Source: CAVRAW01 sp963716135 (lineage in GTDB: Bacteria; Planctomycetota; Planctomycetia; Pirellulales; JADZDJ01). Taken from it: DNA of 64,000 bases. Shown here in pieces: positions 1 through 8,462 of this stretch; position 1 is the first letter of the stretch, and every line of letters starts with the position of its first letter. The position numbers were made by a program, and so were the translations under genes. The notes under the pieces were generated by a model, which was not told the origin of the DNA, searched no databases, and worked only from the letters and a program-made list of their open reading frames with translations. The DNA lies in NCBI GenBank assembly GCA_963716135.1, contig OY970289.1, positions 930,001-994,000 on the forward strand, written 5' to 3'.

Positions 1-107
1 CCTCGCCGCCCCCTTCTTCGTCGATCTACATCAGTGATGCCAACGAACCGCCCGGAAGCCCCGCCGGCGATGTGCGCCTGGTAATCCGCGCTGCGCCGAC
101 ATCGTGA
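1..107 (+). CDS. C-terminal end of an unidentified protein (partial)
   Basis: Reading from base 3, an open frame runs to TGA at 105-107 and would encode about 34 residues rich in Pro and Ser at first, ending VRLVIRAAPTS. The start lies outside the window. No family can be recognised from so short a tail, and the frame could be fortuitous. The last 15 bases lie inside the first copy of a 27-bp tandem duplication. Confidence 0.3.
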   Translation, partial: SPPPSSSIYISDANEPPGSPAGDVRLVIRAAPTS

Positions 108-146
108 TTAATTTCACACGCGCCGACCTTGTGATTAATTTCACAG
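93..146 (+). promoter_or_regulatory. Two tandem 27-bp units, each with a CRP/FNR-like palindrome
   Basis: Bases 93-119 and 120-146 are near-identical copies of one 27-bp unit. The second contains TGTGA-N6-TCACA at 130-145, which matches the classic CRP operator. The first has CGTGA-N6-TCACA at 103-118. The N6 is TTAATT in both. They lie upstream of a possible sigma-70 promoter at 182-211 and the CBS-domain gene. Regulation by a CRP/FNR-family protein is inferred from the motif alone. Confidence 0.5.
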
Positions 147-181
147 GCCAGCGGTTCTAAAAGCAAAACAGCGATTTTTCT

Positions 182-211
182 TTGACAATTTCCAACCCTT
201 GTGGCTATGCT
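182..211 (+). promoter_or_regulatory. Candidate sigma-70 promoter for the CBS-domain gene
   Basis: TTGACA at 182-187 is a perfect -35 box. TATGCT at 206-211 is a 4/6 -10 box with an 18-bp spacer. It lies about 70 bp upstream of the chosen ATG at 280. The two CRP-like palindromes at 103-145 end about 36 bp before the -35 box. Confidence 0.45.
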
Positions 212-279
212 TCCTAAGGGGCTTGCCGCACCGGGTCGGCAGCGTCAGAATTGCGTCTTTAGCGTTTCAGGAGTTTGTC

Positions 280-720
280 ATGTTGCTGCGCGAAATCCTT
301 CAAATCAAAGGTTCCAAGGTCCTCACCATCGCCGTGCAGGCCACGCTGGCTGAGGTCGTCGACAAGTTGGTGAAAAACAACTGCGGCTCGTTGATCGTCT
401 GCGAGTCCGACGGCGAACCTTTCAACATGGTCGGCATTATCACCGAGCGCGATATTCTCCGCGCCTCCGCCGATCGCAGCGCATCGCTGGAGCAGATGAA
501 GGTCCACGACCGCATGTCGAAAAACCCCGTCACCTGCCAACCCGACGACAGCATCCAAGACGCCATGGGCGTGATGACCGAACGACGCATCCGACACTTG
601 CCCATCGTCAACGAACAAGGCAAGCTCGTCGGCATGGTCTCGATCGGCGACCTGGTCAAACACCAGCACGATCAACTGACCATGGAAAACCACTACCTGA
701 AGACCTACATCCAGAGCTAG
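280..720 (+). CDS. CBS-domain pair protein
   Basis: A 146-residue soluble protein made almost entirely of two CBS domains (about residues 5-65 and 75-132). Segments such as GIITERDIL and HLPIVNEQGKLVGMVSIGD are typical. Paired CBS domains form a Bateman module that binds adenine nucleotides and signals energy state, but the partner of a stand-alone module cannot be told from sequence. ATG 280 is chosen because GGAG lies just upstream (270-273) and homology begins there; the frame stays open to 199. The gene stands alone and converges on ispH. Confidence 0.85.
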   Translation: MLLREILQIKGSKVLTIAVQATLAEVVDKLVKNNCGSLIVCESDGEPFNMVGIITERDILRASADRSASLEQMKVHDRMSKNPVTCQPDDSIQDAMGVMTERRIRHLPIVNEQGKLVGMVSIGDLVKHQHDQLTMENHYLKTYIQS

Positions 721-730
721 TGGCCCGCGC

Positions 731-842
731 AACTCCTCTCCCTTAAAGGGAGAGGCCGGGAGAGGGTGAATCGCAGCCAGCCGCGTCGCTTGCGACGCGC
801 TTCGTGGGTGGCCGGGGTCGAGGCCGCCGAGCCCCCGGAATT
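731..842. repeat. Two intergenic palindromes between convergent genes
   Basis: The gap between the CBS gene and ispH holds a hairpin with arms CCTCTCCC / GGGAGAGG around 734-754. A second imperfect hairpin with a CCGGGG...CCCCGG core lies around 813-839. Both resemble dispersed REP-type repeats. Their position between convergent genes would let them work as a two-way terminator, though no long T-tract follows. Confidence 0.5.
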
Positions 843-856
843 GAATCGTGGGCGCC

Positions 857-1789
857 TTACACCGTCAGCACGCGCAGCTCGCGCGGCAACGGAAAATAAA
901 CCTCTTCCTCACGAATGTGCCGCTGCTCCACCGCTGCGCTAAACCGCTGCTGCAAATACTCCACGCACTGCTGCACCACCGATTCCGGCGCACTGGCCCC
1001 CGCGGTAATCAGCACCGTTTCATCGCCGCCAAACCAGGCTGGATCGATGTCCGCCGCCCCGTCGATCAGAAACGCTCGCACGCCCGTCTCCCGCGCCAAC
1101 TCCGCCAGCCGCTGACTGTTGGAGCTATTCTTGCTCCCCAGCACCAGCACAATGTCCGCCTCCGGCGCAATCATCCGCACCGCCTCCTGTCGATTCTGCG
1201 TCGCGTAGCAAATGTCTTCCTTCGGCGGGCCCACGATCTCCGGAAACCGCTCTTTCAATCGCTTGATAATCCGATTCGCATCGTCCACCGATAGCGTCGT
1301 CTGCGTGAGATAAGCCAGCTTCGTGCCCGGCGGAATTTCCAATTGATCGACCTCGTCCGTGGAATCCACGAGCACGAATGCCTCCGGCGCCTCCCCCATC
1401 GTGCCGATCACCTCGTCGTGCCCCGCGTGCCCGATCAGAACGATCTTGTACCCCTGCTTCGCAAACCGCACCGCTTCCAAATGCACCTTGGTCACCAGCG
1501 GGCAGGTCGCGTCGATCGTCTTCAGCCGCCGATCGCGGGCAACCTGCCGCACCTCTGGGGAAACCCCGTGAGCAGAAAACAGCAGCCGCCCATCCTCAGG
1601 CACATCGTGCAAATCATCCACGAACACCGCCCCCTGCCCTTGAAACCGCTGAACTACGTGCTTGTTGTGCACGATCTCGTGGTACACGTACACCGGCGCG
1701 CCGAACAGCTTCAGCACCTGCTCCAGCGTCTCGATCGCCATGTTCACGCCCGCGCAAAACCCGCGCGGGCTGGCCAAGATGATTTTCAT
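857..1789 (-). CDS. ispH: 4-hydroxy-3-methylbut-2-enyl diphosphate reductase
   Basis: Last enzyme of the MEP isoprenoid pathway. It reduces HMBPP to IPP and DMAPP with a 4Fe-4S cluster in the cytoplasm. The 310-residue protein has the three conserved cluster cysteines: C12 in GFCAGV, C96 in DATCPLV and C194 in DICYATQNR. Ser/Asn residues of the substrate pocket lie in GSKNSSNSQR. The start at 1789 (MKIILASPRG) fits the family; an upstream ATG at 1834 would add 15 unconserved residues. It is divergent from the hopanoid genes hpnC-hpnD-hpnE, for which it makes precursors. Confidence 0.96.
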   Translation of the reverse strand: MKIILASPRGFCAGVNMAIETLEQVLKLFGAPVYVYHEIVHNKHVVQRFQGQGAVFVDDLHDVPEDGRLLFSAHGVSPEVRQVARDRRLKTIDATCPLVTKVHLEAVRFAKQGYKIVLIGHAGHDEVIGTMGEAPEAFVLVDSTDEVDQLEIPPGTKLAYLTQTTLSVDDANRIIKRLKERFPEIVGPPKEDICYATQNRQEAVRMIAPEADIVLVLGSKNSSNSQRLAELARETGVRAFLIDGAADIDPAWFGGDETVLITAGASAPESVVQQCVEYLQQRFSAAVEQRHIREEEVYFPLPRELRVLTV

Positions 1790-1893
1790 AGAGTTCTGGC
1801 GTTTTTCAGATGTTGCTGGCTCCAATGACTCCATTGTCGCTATCAGATATGATAATGCTCAACACCGCATAGCGGTAGGCGATCCATCGTTTC

Positions 1894-2829
1894 ATGACAC
1901 CTGTTTTCAGCGACGAATTGGCGATTTACGGCCCCGCTGGCGCACGCGCGCAGCGGCCGACGCTCGCCCAAGCGCAAGCCTATTGCCGCCGCCTCGCACG
2001 CTTGCACTACGAAAACTTCACCGTCGCCAGTTGGCTCTTGCCGCGAGATCTGCGGCCGCATTTCTGCAACATCTACGCCTACTGCCGTTGGTCCGACGAT
2101 CTGGCCGATGAAACCGCCGGCGGCGCAGAAAGTTTGCAATTGCTCGACTGGTGGCAGTCGCAACTGGACGATTGCTACCGCGGCATCGCCACCCATCCCG
2201 TGTTCGTCGCCCTGGAGTCGACCATCCACGAATTCGAAATCCCCGCCGATCCCTTCCGCGATCTGCTCACGGCCTTCCGCCAGGATCAAACCACCTCTCG
2301 CTACGATTCATTCGGCGATCTGCTAGGCTACTGCCGCAACTCGGCCAATCCCGTCGGGCGATTGGTGCTCTACCTGGGCCGCTGCCACGACGACCGCCGC
2401 GGCCAACTCGCCGACAACGTCTGCACCGCCTTGCAATTGGCCAACTTCTGGCAGGATGTCGCCCGCGACTACGATCGGGGCCGCATCTATCTGCCGCAAG
2501 ATAGCTGCCGTCGCGCCGGCTACGACGAAGCCATGTTCGCCCGCCGCGAGTTCAACCCGCAATTCCGCCAACTGCTCGCTGGCGAGGTAGATCGCGCCGA
2601 ATCGCTCTTCAATTCCGGCCAGCCGCTGGTCGATCTCGTGCCGCGGCACTTGCAAATCGACGTGCAACTATTCATCGACGGCGGCCGCGCAATCCAAAGC
2701 GCCATCCGCCGCATCGACTACAACGTCTGGCGCCGCCGTCCCGTCGTCGCCAAAGCCGCGAAACTCCGCTTGCTGCTGCGCGCCTGGTGGAAAACTCGAA
2801 ACTCGAAATCCGAAACTCGAAACCCTTAG
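1894..2829 (+). CDS. hpnC: Squalene synthase HpnC (hydroxysqualene-forming)
   Basis: A trans-isoprenyl diphosphate synthase-family protein of 311 residues. In the bacterial HpnCDE route, HpnC converts presqualene diphosphate to hydroxysqualene. The two Asp-rich Mg-binding motifs are visible: SDDLADE at 67-73 and QDVARDYDRGRIYLP from 187. It is the first gene of a three-gene hopanoid operon; hpnD starts 5 bp after its stop. The last dozen codons fall in an AT-richer stretch repeating AACTCGAAA / ATCCGAAA (2789-2825), so the C-terminal tail (KTRNSKSETRNP) looks repeat-derived. Confidence 0.93.
   Translation: MTPVFSDELAIYGPAGARAQRPTLAQAQAYCRRLARLHYENFTVASWLLPRDLRPHFCNIYAYCRWSDDLADETAGGAESLQLLDWWQSQLDDCYRGIATHPVFVALESTIHEFEIPADPFRDLLTAFRQDQTTSRYDSFGDLLGYCRNSANPVGRLVLYLGRCHDDRRGQLADNVCTALQLANFWQDVARDYDRGRIYLPQDSCRRAGYDEAMFARREFNPQFRQLLAGEVDRAESLFNSGQPLVDLVPRHLQIDVQLFIDGGRAIQSAIRRIDYNVWRRRPVVAKAAKLRLLLRAWWKTRNSKSETRNP
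2789..2825 (+). repeat. Short CTCGAAA-type repeat forming the end of hpnC
   Basis: Four or five copies of a (A/C)TCGAAA or TCCGAAA unit occur in tandem at the hpnC/hpnD junction and encode the terminal residues of HpnC. The composition differs from the flanking GC-rich code. A fragment of the same motif appears at the end of hpnD (about 3697-3712). Confidence 0.5.
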
Positions 2830-2834
2830 TTCCG

Positions 2835-3719
2835 ATGCCCAACCTCGACGCCGCCTATGCCCAGTGCCAACGCCTCGCCCGTCGGGCCACTTCGAATTTC
2901 TATTTCTCCTTCGCGCTTCTGCCGCGCGAAAAACGCCGCTCGATGTGCGCGCTCTACGCCTATCTGCGGCAGGTCGACGACCTGGCCGACGACGAAGCCA
3001 GCGATGTCGCCGCTTGCCGCCAGGCCCTCACACGGCTCCGTGGCCGGCTCGATCTTGCGCTGGCTGGCCAATCCAGCGATCCGGTGCTCGCTGCCCTGGC
3101 CGACACCGCCGCGCGCTATCAAATCCCGCGCAGGTATCTCACCGCGGTCATCGACGGCGTCGAAATGGATCTCACCGGCGCCCACTATGAAACTTTCGCC
3201 GATCTGGAACAGTATTGCTACCGCGTGGCATCTGTCGTCGGACTGGCCTGCATCCACATCTGGGGTTTTCGCAGCCCCGAAGCCTTGGAACCGGCCCGCC
3301 GCTGCGGAATCGCCTTTCAACTCACCAACATCCTCCGCGATCTGCGCGACGATTTCCGCCGCAACCGGCTCTATTTGCCGGCCGAAGATCTGCGCCTCTT
3401 CGGCTACACCGTCGAAGAACTCCGCCAGGGCGACGCAAACGACAAATTCGCCGCGCTGATGAAATTCGAAATCCAGCGTGCGGAAAGCTATTTCGATGCC
3501 GCCGCCCATCTCGAACCGCTCCTGGAACCCGATGGCCGCCGCGTCCTGCGCACCATGACCGCCGCTTATCACCGCCTGTTGGAAAAAATTCGCCGCCGCC
3601 CCGCCGACGTGCTCCACCGCCGGGTGCGTCTGCACATCTGGGAAAAAGTCTGGATCGCCACCAACTCCATGTTCCGTTCACCGAGCGATCGCACCGAACT
3701 CGAAACAACTCCGCGCTAA
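2835..3719 (+). CDS. hpnD: Presqualene diphosphate synthase HpnD
   Basis: Joins two farnesyl diphosphates to presqualene diphosphate, the first committed step to squalene and hopanoids. The 294-residue protein carries VDDLADDE at 47-54 and the second Asp motif LTNILRDLRDD at 163-173, followed by NRLYLP. ATG 2835 is chosen because homology starts there; the frame is open upstream into the hpnC tail. It is a paralogue of the preceding hpnC gene, sits 5 bp behind it and is followed by hpnE. Confidence 0.94.
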   Translation: MPNLDAAYAQCQRLARRATSNFYFSFALLPREKRRSMCALYAYLRQVDDLADDEASDVAACRQALTRLRGRLDLALAGQSSDPVLAALADTAARYQIPRRYLTAVIDGVEMDLTGAHYETFADLEQYCYRVASVVGLACIHIWGFRSPEALEPARRCGIAFQLTNILRDLRDDFRRNRLYLPAEDLRLFGYTVEELRQGDANDKFAALMKFEIQRAESYFDAAAHLEPLLEPDGRRVLRTMTAAYHRLLEKIRRRPADVLHRRVRLHIWEKVWIATNSMFRSPSDRTELETTPR

Positions 3720-3754
3720 ACTCATCCCTTCACCTTTTCATTCCCCATTCCCAT

Positions 3755-5143
3755 TTGCCTCCCCCTTCCCCTCGCATCGCAATCATCGGCGGCGGCCTGG
3801 CCGGTTTGGCCGCCGCTGTGGGCTTAGCTGACCGCGGGCTGCATATCGAACTTCTGGAAACTCGCCGCCAACTCGGCGGCCGCGCCGGCTCCTTTCGCGA
3901 TCCAGCCACTGGCGAACTGGTCGATCATTGTCAGCACGTCAGCCTCGGCTGCTGCACGAACCTGGACGATTTCTGCCGCCGCGCCGGCCTAACCGATCTG
4001 CTGCATCGCCAGCGCACGCTCCACTTCTTTGGCCCCGACAACCGCCGCTACGACCTCGCCGCCAGCCGCTGGCTCCCCGCCCCGCTGCATCTGCTCCCCT
4101 CGCTGTTGAGTCTGCGCTATTCATCCTGGCGCGAACGCCTGGCGATCATCCGCGCGCTCCGCCAATTGGCCCACGAATCCTCCGACGATGGCTCGATCGG
4201 CCCCTGGCTCCGCGCGCATGGCCAAACCGACCGCGCCATCGAACTTTTCTGGACCCCCATCATCGTCAGCGCCTTGAGCGAAACGCTCGACCGCGCCGCC
4301 GTCCCGCCCGTGCGAAAAGTCTTCGTCGATTCCTTCCTCGGCTCGCGCCGCGCCTGCGAAATGCAAACCCCCCGTGTTCCGCTGGGCGAGCTGTACGGAA
4401 ACCAGCTCGAACAATGGCTGGGCCAGCACGGCGCTGCAGTTCGCCGCGAATGCGGCGTGAAGCAATTAATCGGCGATGCCGCTGGAGTGAAAAATATGCT
4501 GCTGGACGATGGACAGCAGCAACCAATCGACGCCGTGGTCGTCGCCGTGCCTTGGCGCCGCGTCTCCGAACTGCTCTCCGAACCGCTTCGCGCGGCCCTG
4601 TCCGGATTGCGCGAGATTGATCGCTTCGAATCCGCCCCCATCACCGCCGTGCACTTGTGGTTTGATGCTCCCATCACCGACCTGCCCCATGCCGTGCTCC
4701 CCGGCCGCACCAGCCAATGGCTCTTTCGCCATCCCCAGCAACAAAGCGAGAGCCATTATTACCAGGTCGTGATCAGCGCTTCGCGCAATTTGGCCGATCA
4801 ATCACGCGACCAGATTATCGAAGAAGTCCGCGGCGAACTCGCCGCCATCTGGCCCGCCGCCGCCGAAGCAAAACTGCTGCAAGCGCGCGTCGTCACGGAG
4901 CAACATGCCGTCTTCTCGCCGCTGCCCGGCGCCGATAAACTCCGCCCGCCGCAAAAAACCAGCGTGCCCAATTTATTTCTCGCCGGCGATTGGACCGCTA
5001 CCGGCTGGCCCGCCACCATGGAAGGCGCCGTCCGCAGCGGCTACCTCGCCGCCGAAGCCTTGCTCGCGCATCTAGGCCAGCCAGCAAAACTCCTCGCCCC
5101 CGACCTCCCGCGCCCCTTCCTCTCACGCCTGCTCGGCCTGTAG
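3755..5143 (+). CDS. hpnE: Hydroxysqualene dehydroxylase HpnE (FAD)
   Basis: An FAD-dependent amine-oxidase/phytoene-desaturase-fold enzyme that reduces hydroxysqualene to squalene. The dinucleotide motif IIGGGLAGLAAA starts near residue 10, followed by ELLETRRQLGGRAGSF. The closing FAD motif NLFLAGDWTATGWPATMEGAVRSG (split here as NLFLAGDWTATG and WPATMEGAVRSG) is near the C-terminus. No ATG precedes the Rossmann motif in this frame; TTG at 3755 is the best start, giving 462 residues. The same frame is open back to 3215, but that part lies antiphase over hpnD and is not coding. It is the last gene of hpnC-D-E. Confidence 0.92.
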   Translation: MPPPSPRIAIIGGGLAGLAAAVGLADRGLHIELLETRRQLGGRAGSFRDPATGELVDHCQHVSLGCCTNLDDFCRRAGLTDLLHRQRTLHFFGPDNRRYDLAASRWLPAPLHLLPSLLSLRYSSWRERLAIIRALRQLAHESSDDGSIGPWLRAHGQTDRAIELFWTPIIVSALSETLDRAAVPPVRKVFVDSFLGSRRACEMQTPRVPLGELYGNQLEQWLGQHGAAVRRECGVKQLIGDAAGVKNMLLDDGQQQPIDAVVVAVPWRRVSELLSEPLRAALSGLREIDRFESAPITAVHLWFDAPITDLPHAVLPGRTSQWLFRHPQQQSESHYYQVVISASRNLADQSRDQIIEEVRGELAAIWPAAAEAKLLQARVVTEQHAVFSPLPGADKLRPPQKTSVPNLFLAGDWTATGWPATMEGAVRSGYLAAEALLAHLGQPAKLLAPDLPRPFLSRLLGL

Positions 5144-5198
5144 CCCTTCTACTTTCTGCCTTCTGCTTTCTGCCTTCCGCCTTCCGCCTTCCGCCTAC
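5144..5198. repeat. Pyrimidine-rich CTTTCTGCCTTC-type repeat between convergent genes
   Basis: About 50 bp of CTTTCTGC, CTTCTG and CTTCCGC units fill the gap between hpnE and the convergent hpnG-like gene and run into the latter's stop codon. The same vocabulary recurs at 13585-13640 (inside cbiX), 17635-17660 and, in inverted form, 35307-35371. Confidence 0.6.
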
Positions 5199-5938
5199 AA
5201 CTGTTCGATAATTCCTTCCAAAAACTTCGCCAACCTGATCGAACACTCCAGCGCCGTTTCGCGCAGCCGCCACAAATCTTTCACCGCCGAAGGCCGCCGC
5301 AACAACGATCCCGCCGCCGCCCCCACACGTCGCGCCAAAGTCTTCTTCCGCAGCAACCGTTCCACGTCCTCCGGCAATTTTTCATCCACCGTGTCGCTAA
5401 TCACGCGCACCGCCAAAAACCGCTGTTCCTCCCGCCGGCAAACTTCCGCTACCGCTAGCGTCTCCATATCGACGGCCAACGCGCCGCTCCGCTGACCCAA
5501 TGCACGCTTATCGTCAGCTTTCAACACCGGCCGATCGGCAGTCACCAGCGGTCCCACATGTACGCCCGGCGTCGCCGGCATCTGCAGATCGATCGCCAAT
5601 CGACTCCCATCTTCCCCCAAAATCGAGTCAGCCATCAAAATGTCGCCGCGCTTCAAGTCGGCGCGCAACCCGCCGGCCAAACCGGCGGAGATTACCCATT
5701 GCGGCCTGTTGCCCGCGATCAGTGTCTCCGTCGCCGCTCGGGCATTTTCCCGCCCCACGCCGGCATGAATGACAACAATGCCTTTGCCCTTCAATCCCCC
5801 TTGCCGCACTTTGAATTTCCCGCCCCGAATTCCGATCAACCCCTTCAACCGATCCTCCAACGCCCCTGCCTCCATCGAAAGCGCATACACCAATCCCACA
5901 TGACACGTCGGCAGATTCGCCCCGGGAGCAGATGACAT
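5195..5938 (-). CDS. hpnG: Hopanoid-associated nucleosidase (HpnG-like)
   Basis: A 247-residue member of the purine nucleoside phosphorylase / MTA-SAH nucleosidase superfamily. Seen are the glycine-rich ISAGLAGGL segment, the substrate-binding VDMETLAVAEV near residue 155, and VRVISDTVDEKLPED near 180. HpnG removes adenine from adenosylhopane to give ribosylhopane. The hopanoid assignment rests on the neighbourhood (convergent with hpnCDE; hpnH and shc lie in this window) and on the superfamily fit. A general MTA/SAH nucleosidase is the alternative. Confidence 0.75.
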   Translation of the reverse strand: MSSAPGANLPTCHVGLVYALSMEAGALEDRLKGLIGIRGGKFKVRQGGLKGKGIVVIHAGVGRENARAATETLIAGNRPQWVISAGLAGGLRADLKRGDILMADSILGEDGSRLAIDLQMPATPGVHVGPLVTADRPVLKADDKRALGQRSGALAVDMETLAVAEVCRREEQRFLAVRVISDTVDEKLPEDVERLLRKKTLARRVGAAAGSLLRRPSAVKDLWRLRETALECSIRLAKFLEGIIEQL

Positions 5939-5956
5939 GGAATGATCCGGCGCCGT

Positions 5957-5984
5957 TTAGCCCCGGCCCCCAGGCCGGGGGCAT
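5957..5984. repeat. REP-like palindrome, GTTTAGCCCCGG family
   Basis: GTTTA followed by an 8-bp stem CCCCGGCC / GGCCGGGG (5961-5968 and 5973-5980), loop CCCA. It lies between the hpnG-like gene and lpxB. Related copies lie at 8108-8135, 16730-16760, 53407-53433 (inverted) and 63185-63212 (inverted). Confidence 0.65.
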
Positions 5985-6002
5985 CGGTTCACGCGCGGGC
6001 AA

Positions 6003-7268
6003 TTATATCCCGCCGCTGCTTTCCACAAGCATGCCGGGAACGAAATGCGGCTTAGGCGGCCGCCCGCGCGGACCAGATTCGCCGCGCGCTTCCACCTCGC
6101 CGACAATCAGCTCCGCCGCGCTGCGCGAAGCCCCGCCATGCCCGACTTGCGCTTTCAGCTTCGCCAATTCCGCCACCAACCCCTCTCGGCGGTCGGCGTG
6201 CACCAGCCAATCAATCACGTGCCCGGCGATCTCCTGCGATTTGTCCTCGTACGTCAGATATTCCGGGAACAGAACCCCCTCGGCGTCCGCGTCGGTCGAT
6301 TTATACGGAGTGTTGTCCGACGGAAACAAATCCTTGGCCGTGAGCAAATTCACCAGCGTGATGTATTTCACCCGGCGAAAGAACGATTGCACCCAATATG
6401 CAATCGGCGTGATCCAATACAGAACCACCGTCGGCTTCGTATGATACAAAAGCTCCAACGACACCGAACCCGAGCACGCCATGCAGCACATCGAAGCCGA
6501 TATCAGCTCCGCCGTCCGCCGCACATAAACTTCAATCGGCAGCTTCGTCTCGGCGATCAGCCCGCGCGCTAACTCTGCCTGGTGCGGCTTGAACGCCGCC
6601 ACCGCGAATCGCACTCCCGGCACGCGCTTTTCCACCAGCGCCGCCGCTTTCAAAAACCATTTCAAATTGTGCGTCACTTCCTGCGTCCGCGACCCGGGCA
6701 AAATCGTCACCAAAGGCCCGGTCTTTCTGTTTTGTGCCGCGATGACCGACTCGTCCAACGCCTGCCGCCGCACCTCGTCGAAAAACGGATGCCCCACAAA
6801 CGTCGCCCGGCAACCTTGCTGCCGAAACCACGTGGCCTCAAACGGCAACGCGCACAGCACATGGTCCACGCTGCGGCGCATCTTTTTGATCCGCCAGCTC
6901 CCCCACGCCCAAATTTGCGGCGGGCAATAATAAAACACCGGAATTCCATGCGACTTGGCCCGCCGTGCGATCCACCAGTTGAATCCCGGATAGTCGATCA
7001 GCACCACGGCGTCCGGCCGCTCGTGGCGAAAGTATCGGTCGGCCCGGCTCGCCAACGCCAGAAATTTGTGCAGGTTCAATAGCGCGCGCAAAAACCACAT
7101 CACCGCCAGTATCGTCAGGTCCGCGTGCAGCTCGCAACCGGCCGCGGCCATCTCCGGGCCCCCATAGCCGACGCAGCGCACCTCCGGCCGCAATCGCCGC
7201 AATTGCCGAATCAGATTCGCGCCGTGCAGATCGCCGCTCGGCTCGCCCGCGGAAAAGAAAATCGTCAT
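6003..7268 (-). CDS. lpxB: Lipid-A-disaccharide synthase
   Basis: Condenses UDP-2,3-diacylglucosamine with lipid X to make lipid A disaccharide, at the inner face of the cytoplasmic membrane. The 421-residue protein has the N-terminal SAGEPSGDLHG (6-16), the family block YYCPPQIWAWG, the donor-binding ILPGSRTQEV, and CMACSGSVSLELLY with the conserved GS(V)SLE region. Its ATG overlaps the TGA of the upstream GT2 frame (ATGA, 7265-7268), so the two are probably translationally coupled. LpxB implies an outer membrane with lipid A, as expected for a planctomycete. Confidence 0.95.
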   Translation of the reverse strand: MTIFFSAGEPSGDLHGANLIRQLRRLRPEVRCVGYGGPEMAAAGCELHADLTILAVMWFLRALLNLHKFLALASRADRYFRHERPDAVVLIDYPGFNWWIARRAKSHGIPVFYYCPPQIWAWGSWRIKKMRRSVDHVLCALPFEATWFRQQGCRATFVGHPFFDEVRRQALDESVIAAQNRKTGPLVTILPGSRTQEVTHNLKWFLKAAALVEKRVPGVRFAVAAFKPHQAELARGLIAETKLPIEVYVRRTAELISASMCCMACSGSVSLELLYHTKPTVVLYWITPIAYWVQSFFRRVKYITLVNLLTAKDLFPSDNTPYKSTDADAEGVLFPEYLTYEDKSQEIAGHVIDWLVHADRREGLVAELAKLKAQVGHGGASRSAAELIVGEVEARGESGPRGRPPKPHFVPGMLVESSGGI

Positions 7269-8084
7269 GCGCTCTTAGCGGGCTTGTAGGTTGCTGGCTG
7301 AGCCGGCCAAGCGCGCGTCGCCTGGCGCTCGGCGCCCTGATCGAATCCATCGCCCGAATCATCGTAGCCAACCACGCGCAGAATTCCCCGCACCGAACCG
7401 TTGGCAAACAGTTCGTAAGCATTGTTCTCGCGCCACCGCCGGCACAACCACCACGCCGCCAGCAAGTCGCCGGCATTGGGCCGCACATCCGCAAGCATTC
7501 GCCGGCCGCCGCGATCTTCCACGTAAGTTTCGCACACGCGGAATCCGCGCCGCACCGCCAGCGACGGCAAATAGCGCCCCATGCCCGCCGTCAGATTGAT
7601 CCCCGCCACCACTTCGCCGCGCCGCCCAAAACATGCAATCCGGATCGTGCGATTCCAATCCCAACAACAGCCATCGCGGAATGCGGCTGATGCGATGCCA
7701 AAGCTTCGCCAACCCGCCACGACGACGCCGGCCAACGATCAAATCCGCGCGATTCAACCAATGCACCAGCGCCGGTATCTGACCAACCGGGTAGCGGTCG
7801 CCCGGTTCGATGGCCAGCACCACTTCGCCGCGCACGGCAGCCATGCCCGCCGATAGCGCCAAGCTGGCGCCGCAAGGCGCGTCCAACCGTAACAATCGTA
7901 GCGCCTGAAATTCGCCCAGCAATTTTTCCAGCAACCGCTGCGTCGCCGGCGAAGAACCATCATCCACCACAATGATCTCAAACGGCCGCCCGAGTTGCGC
8001 TAGCACGTCGCACAGCGGCGTCAATTGGCGCCGCAACTGGTCGGCGCAGTCTCGCTGCGGAATGATGACAGAATAACCAAGCAT
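7265..8084 (-). CDS. GT2 glycosyltransferase (DPM1-like), one frameshift
   Basis: A family 2 glycosyltransferase similar to dolichyl-phosphate mannosyltransferase. The N-terminal part (from 8084) has YSVIIPQRDC, EIIVVDDGSS and, after the metal-binding region, ESHDPDCMFWAAR. It then loses register near 7615-7622. In the next frame the protein continues as EVVAGINLTAGMGRYLPSLA, AVRRGFRVCETYVEDR and ends at 7265. Removing one G from a GCGCGGCG run restores one protein of about 272 residues. Its TGA overlaps the lpxB ATG, which supports the merged reading. It may modify lipid A or a lipid carrier; the substrate is unknown. Confidence 0.8.
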
Positions 8085-8107
8085 CGCCGCTTCCTTGCGA
8101 TCAACGT

Positions 8108-8135
8108 TGAGCCCCGGCGCTCACGCCGGGGAAAT
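8108..8135. repeat. REP-like palindrome, GTTTAGCCCCGG family
   Basis: GTTGA followed by stem CCCCGGCG / CGCCGGGG with loop CTCA (about 8112-8131). It lies between the antitoxin gene and the GT2 gene, both on the minus strand. Confidence 0.6.
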
Positions 8136-8258
8136 CGGCCGCGGAGTATCCCAAAATCAATCGGCCGCCGCTACGGCATTTACCCCGGCGATCAGCCGTT
8201 TTTCCGAAATTCAATGCGGATAGCCGCCCCGAACAAGCTTGGCAGAGAGCTAAGATGC

Positions 8259-8462
8259 TTATCGCCCCTTTTCTCCGCCGAGCATCTGGCGAATCGCCGG
8301 CAAAAGCTCGTCCGGCACGGTGATCACGGCTTGGCCGGACTGTTGTTCGACCGCCGCCTCGTCTTCCGCCACCTGTTCCTCTTCGGAAAGAGATTCGTAG
8401 TGCGCGAGCAATCGATTTACCCGCTCTTCATCCCAACCTCGTGGATATTTCGGTTCGCTCAT
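8259..8462 (-). CDS. Small acidic protein, putative antitoxin
   Basis: A 67-residue acidic protein beginning MSEPKYPRGWDEERVNRLLA. It has a central run of Glu residues and ends in a short PDELLPAIRQMLG helix. Its ATG overlaps the stop of the upstream gene (8459-8462, ATGA). The toxin-first pairing with a DUF4258/BrnT-like protein is typical of one class of toxin-antitoxin loci. No known antitoxin DNA-binding fold can be recognised, so the role is inferred from context. Confidence 0.65.
   Translation of the reverse strand: MSEPKYPRGWDEERVNRLLAHYESLSEEEQVAEDEAAVEQQSGQAVITVPDELLPAIRQMLGGEKGR

Noticed and set aside
3215..3754. N-terminal extension of the HpnE frame
   Set aside because: It overlaps hpnD in another frame and reads as Arg/Pro-rich noise; homology begins only after 3755.
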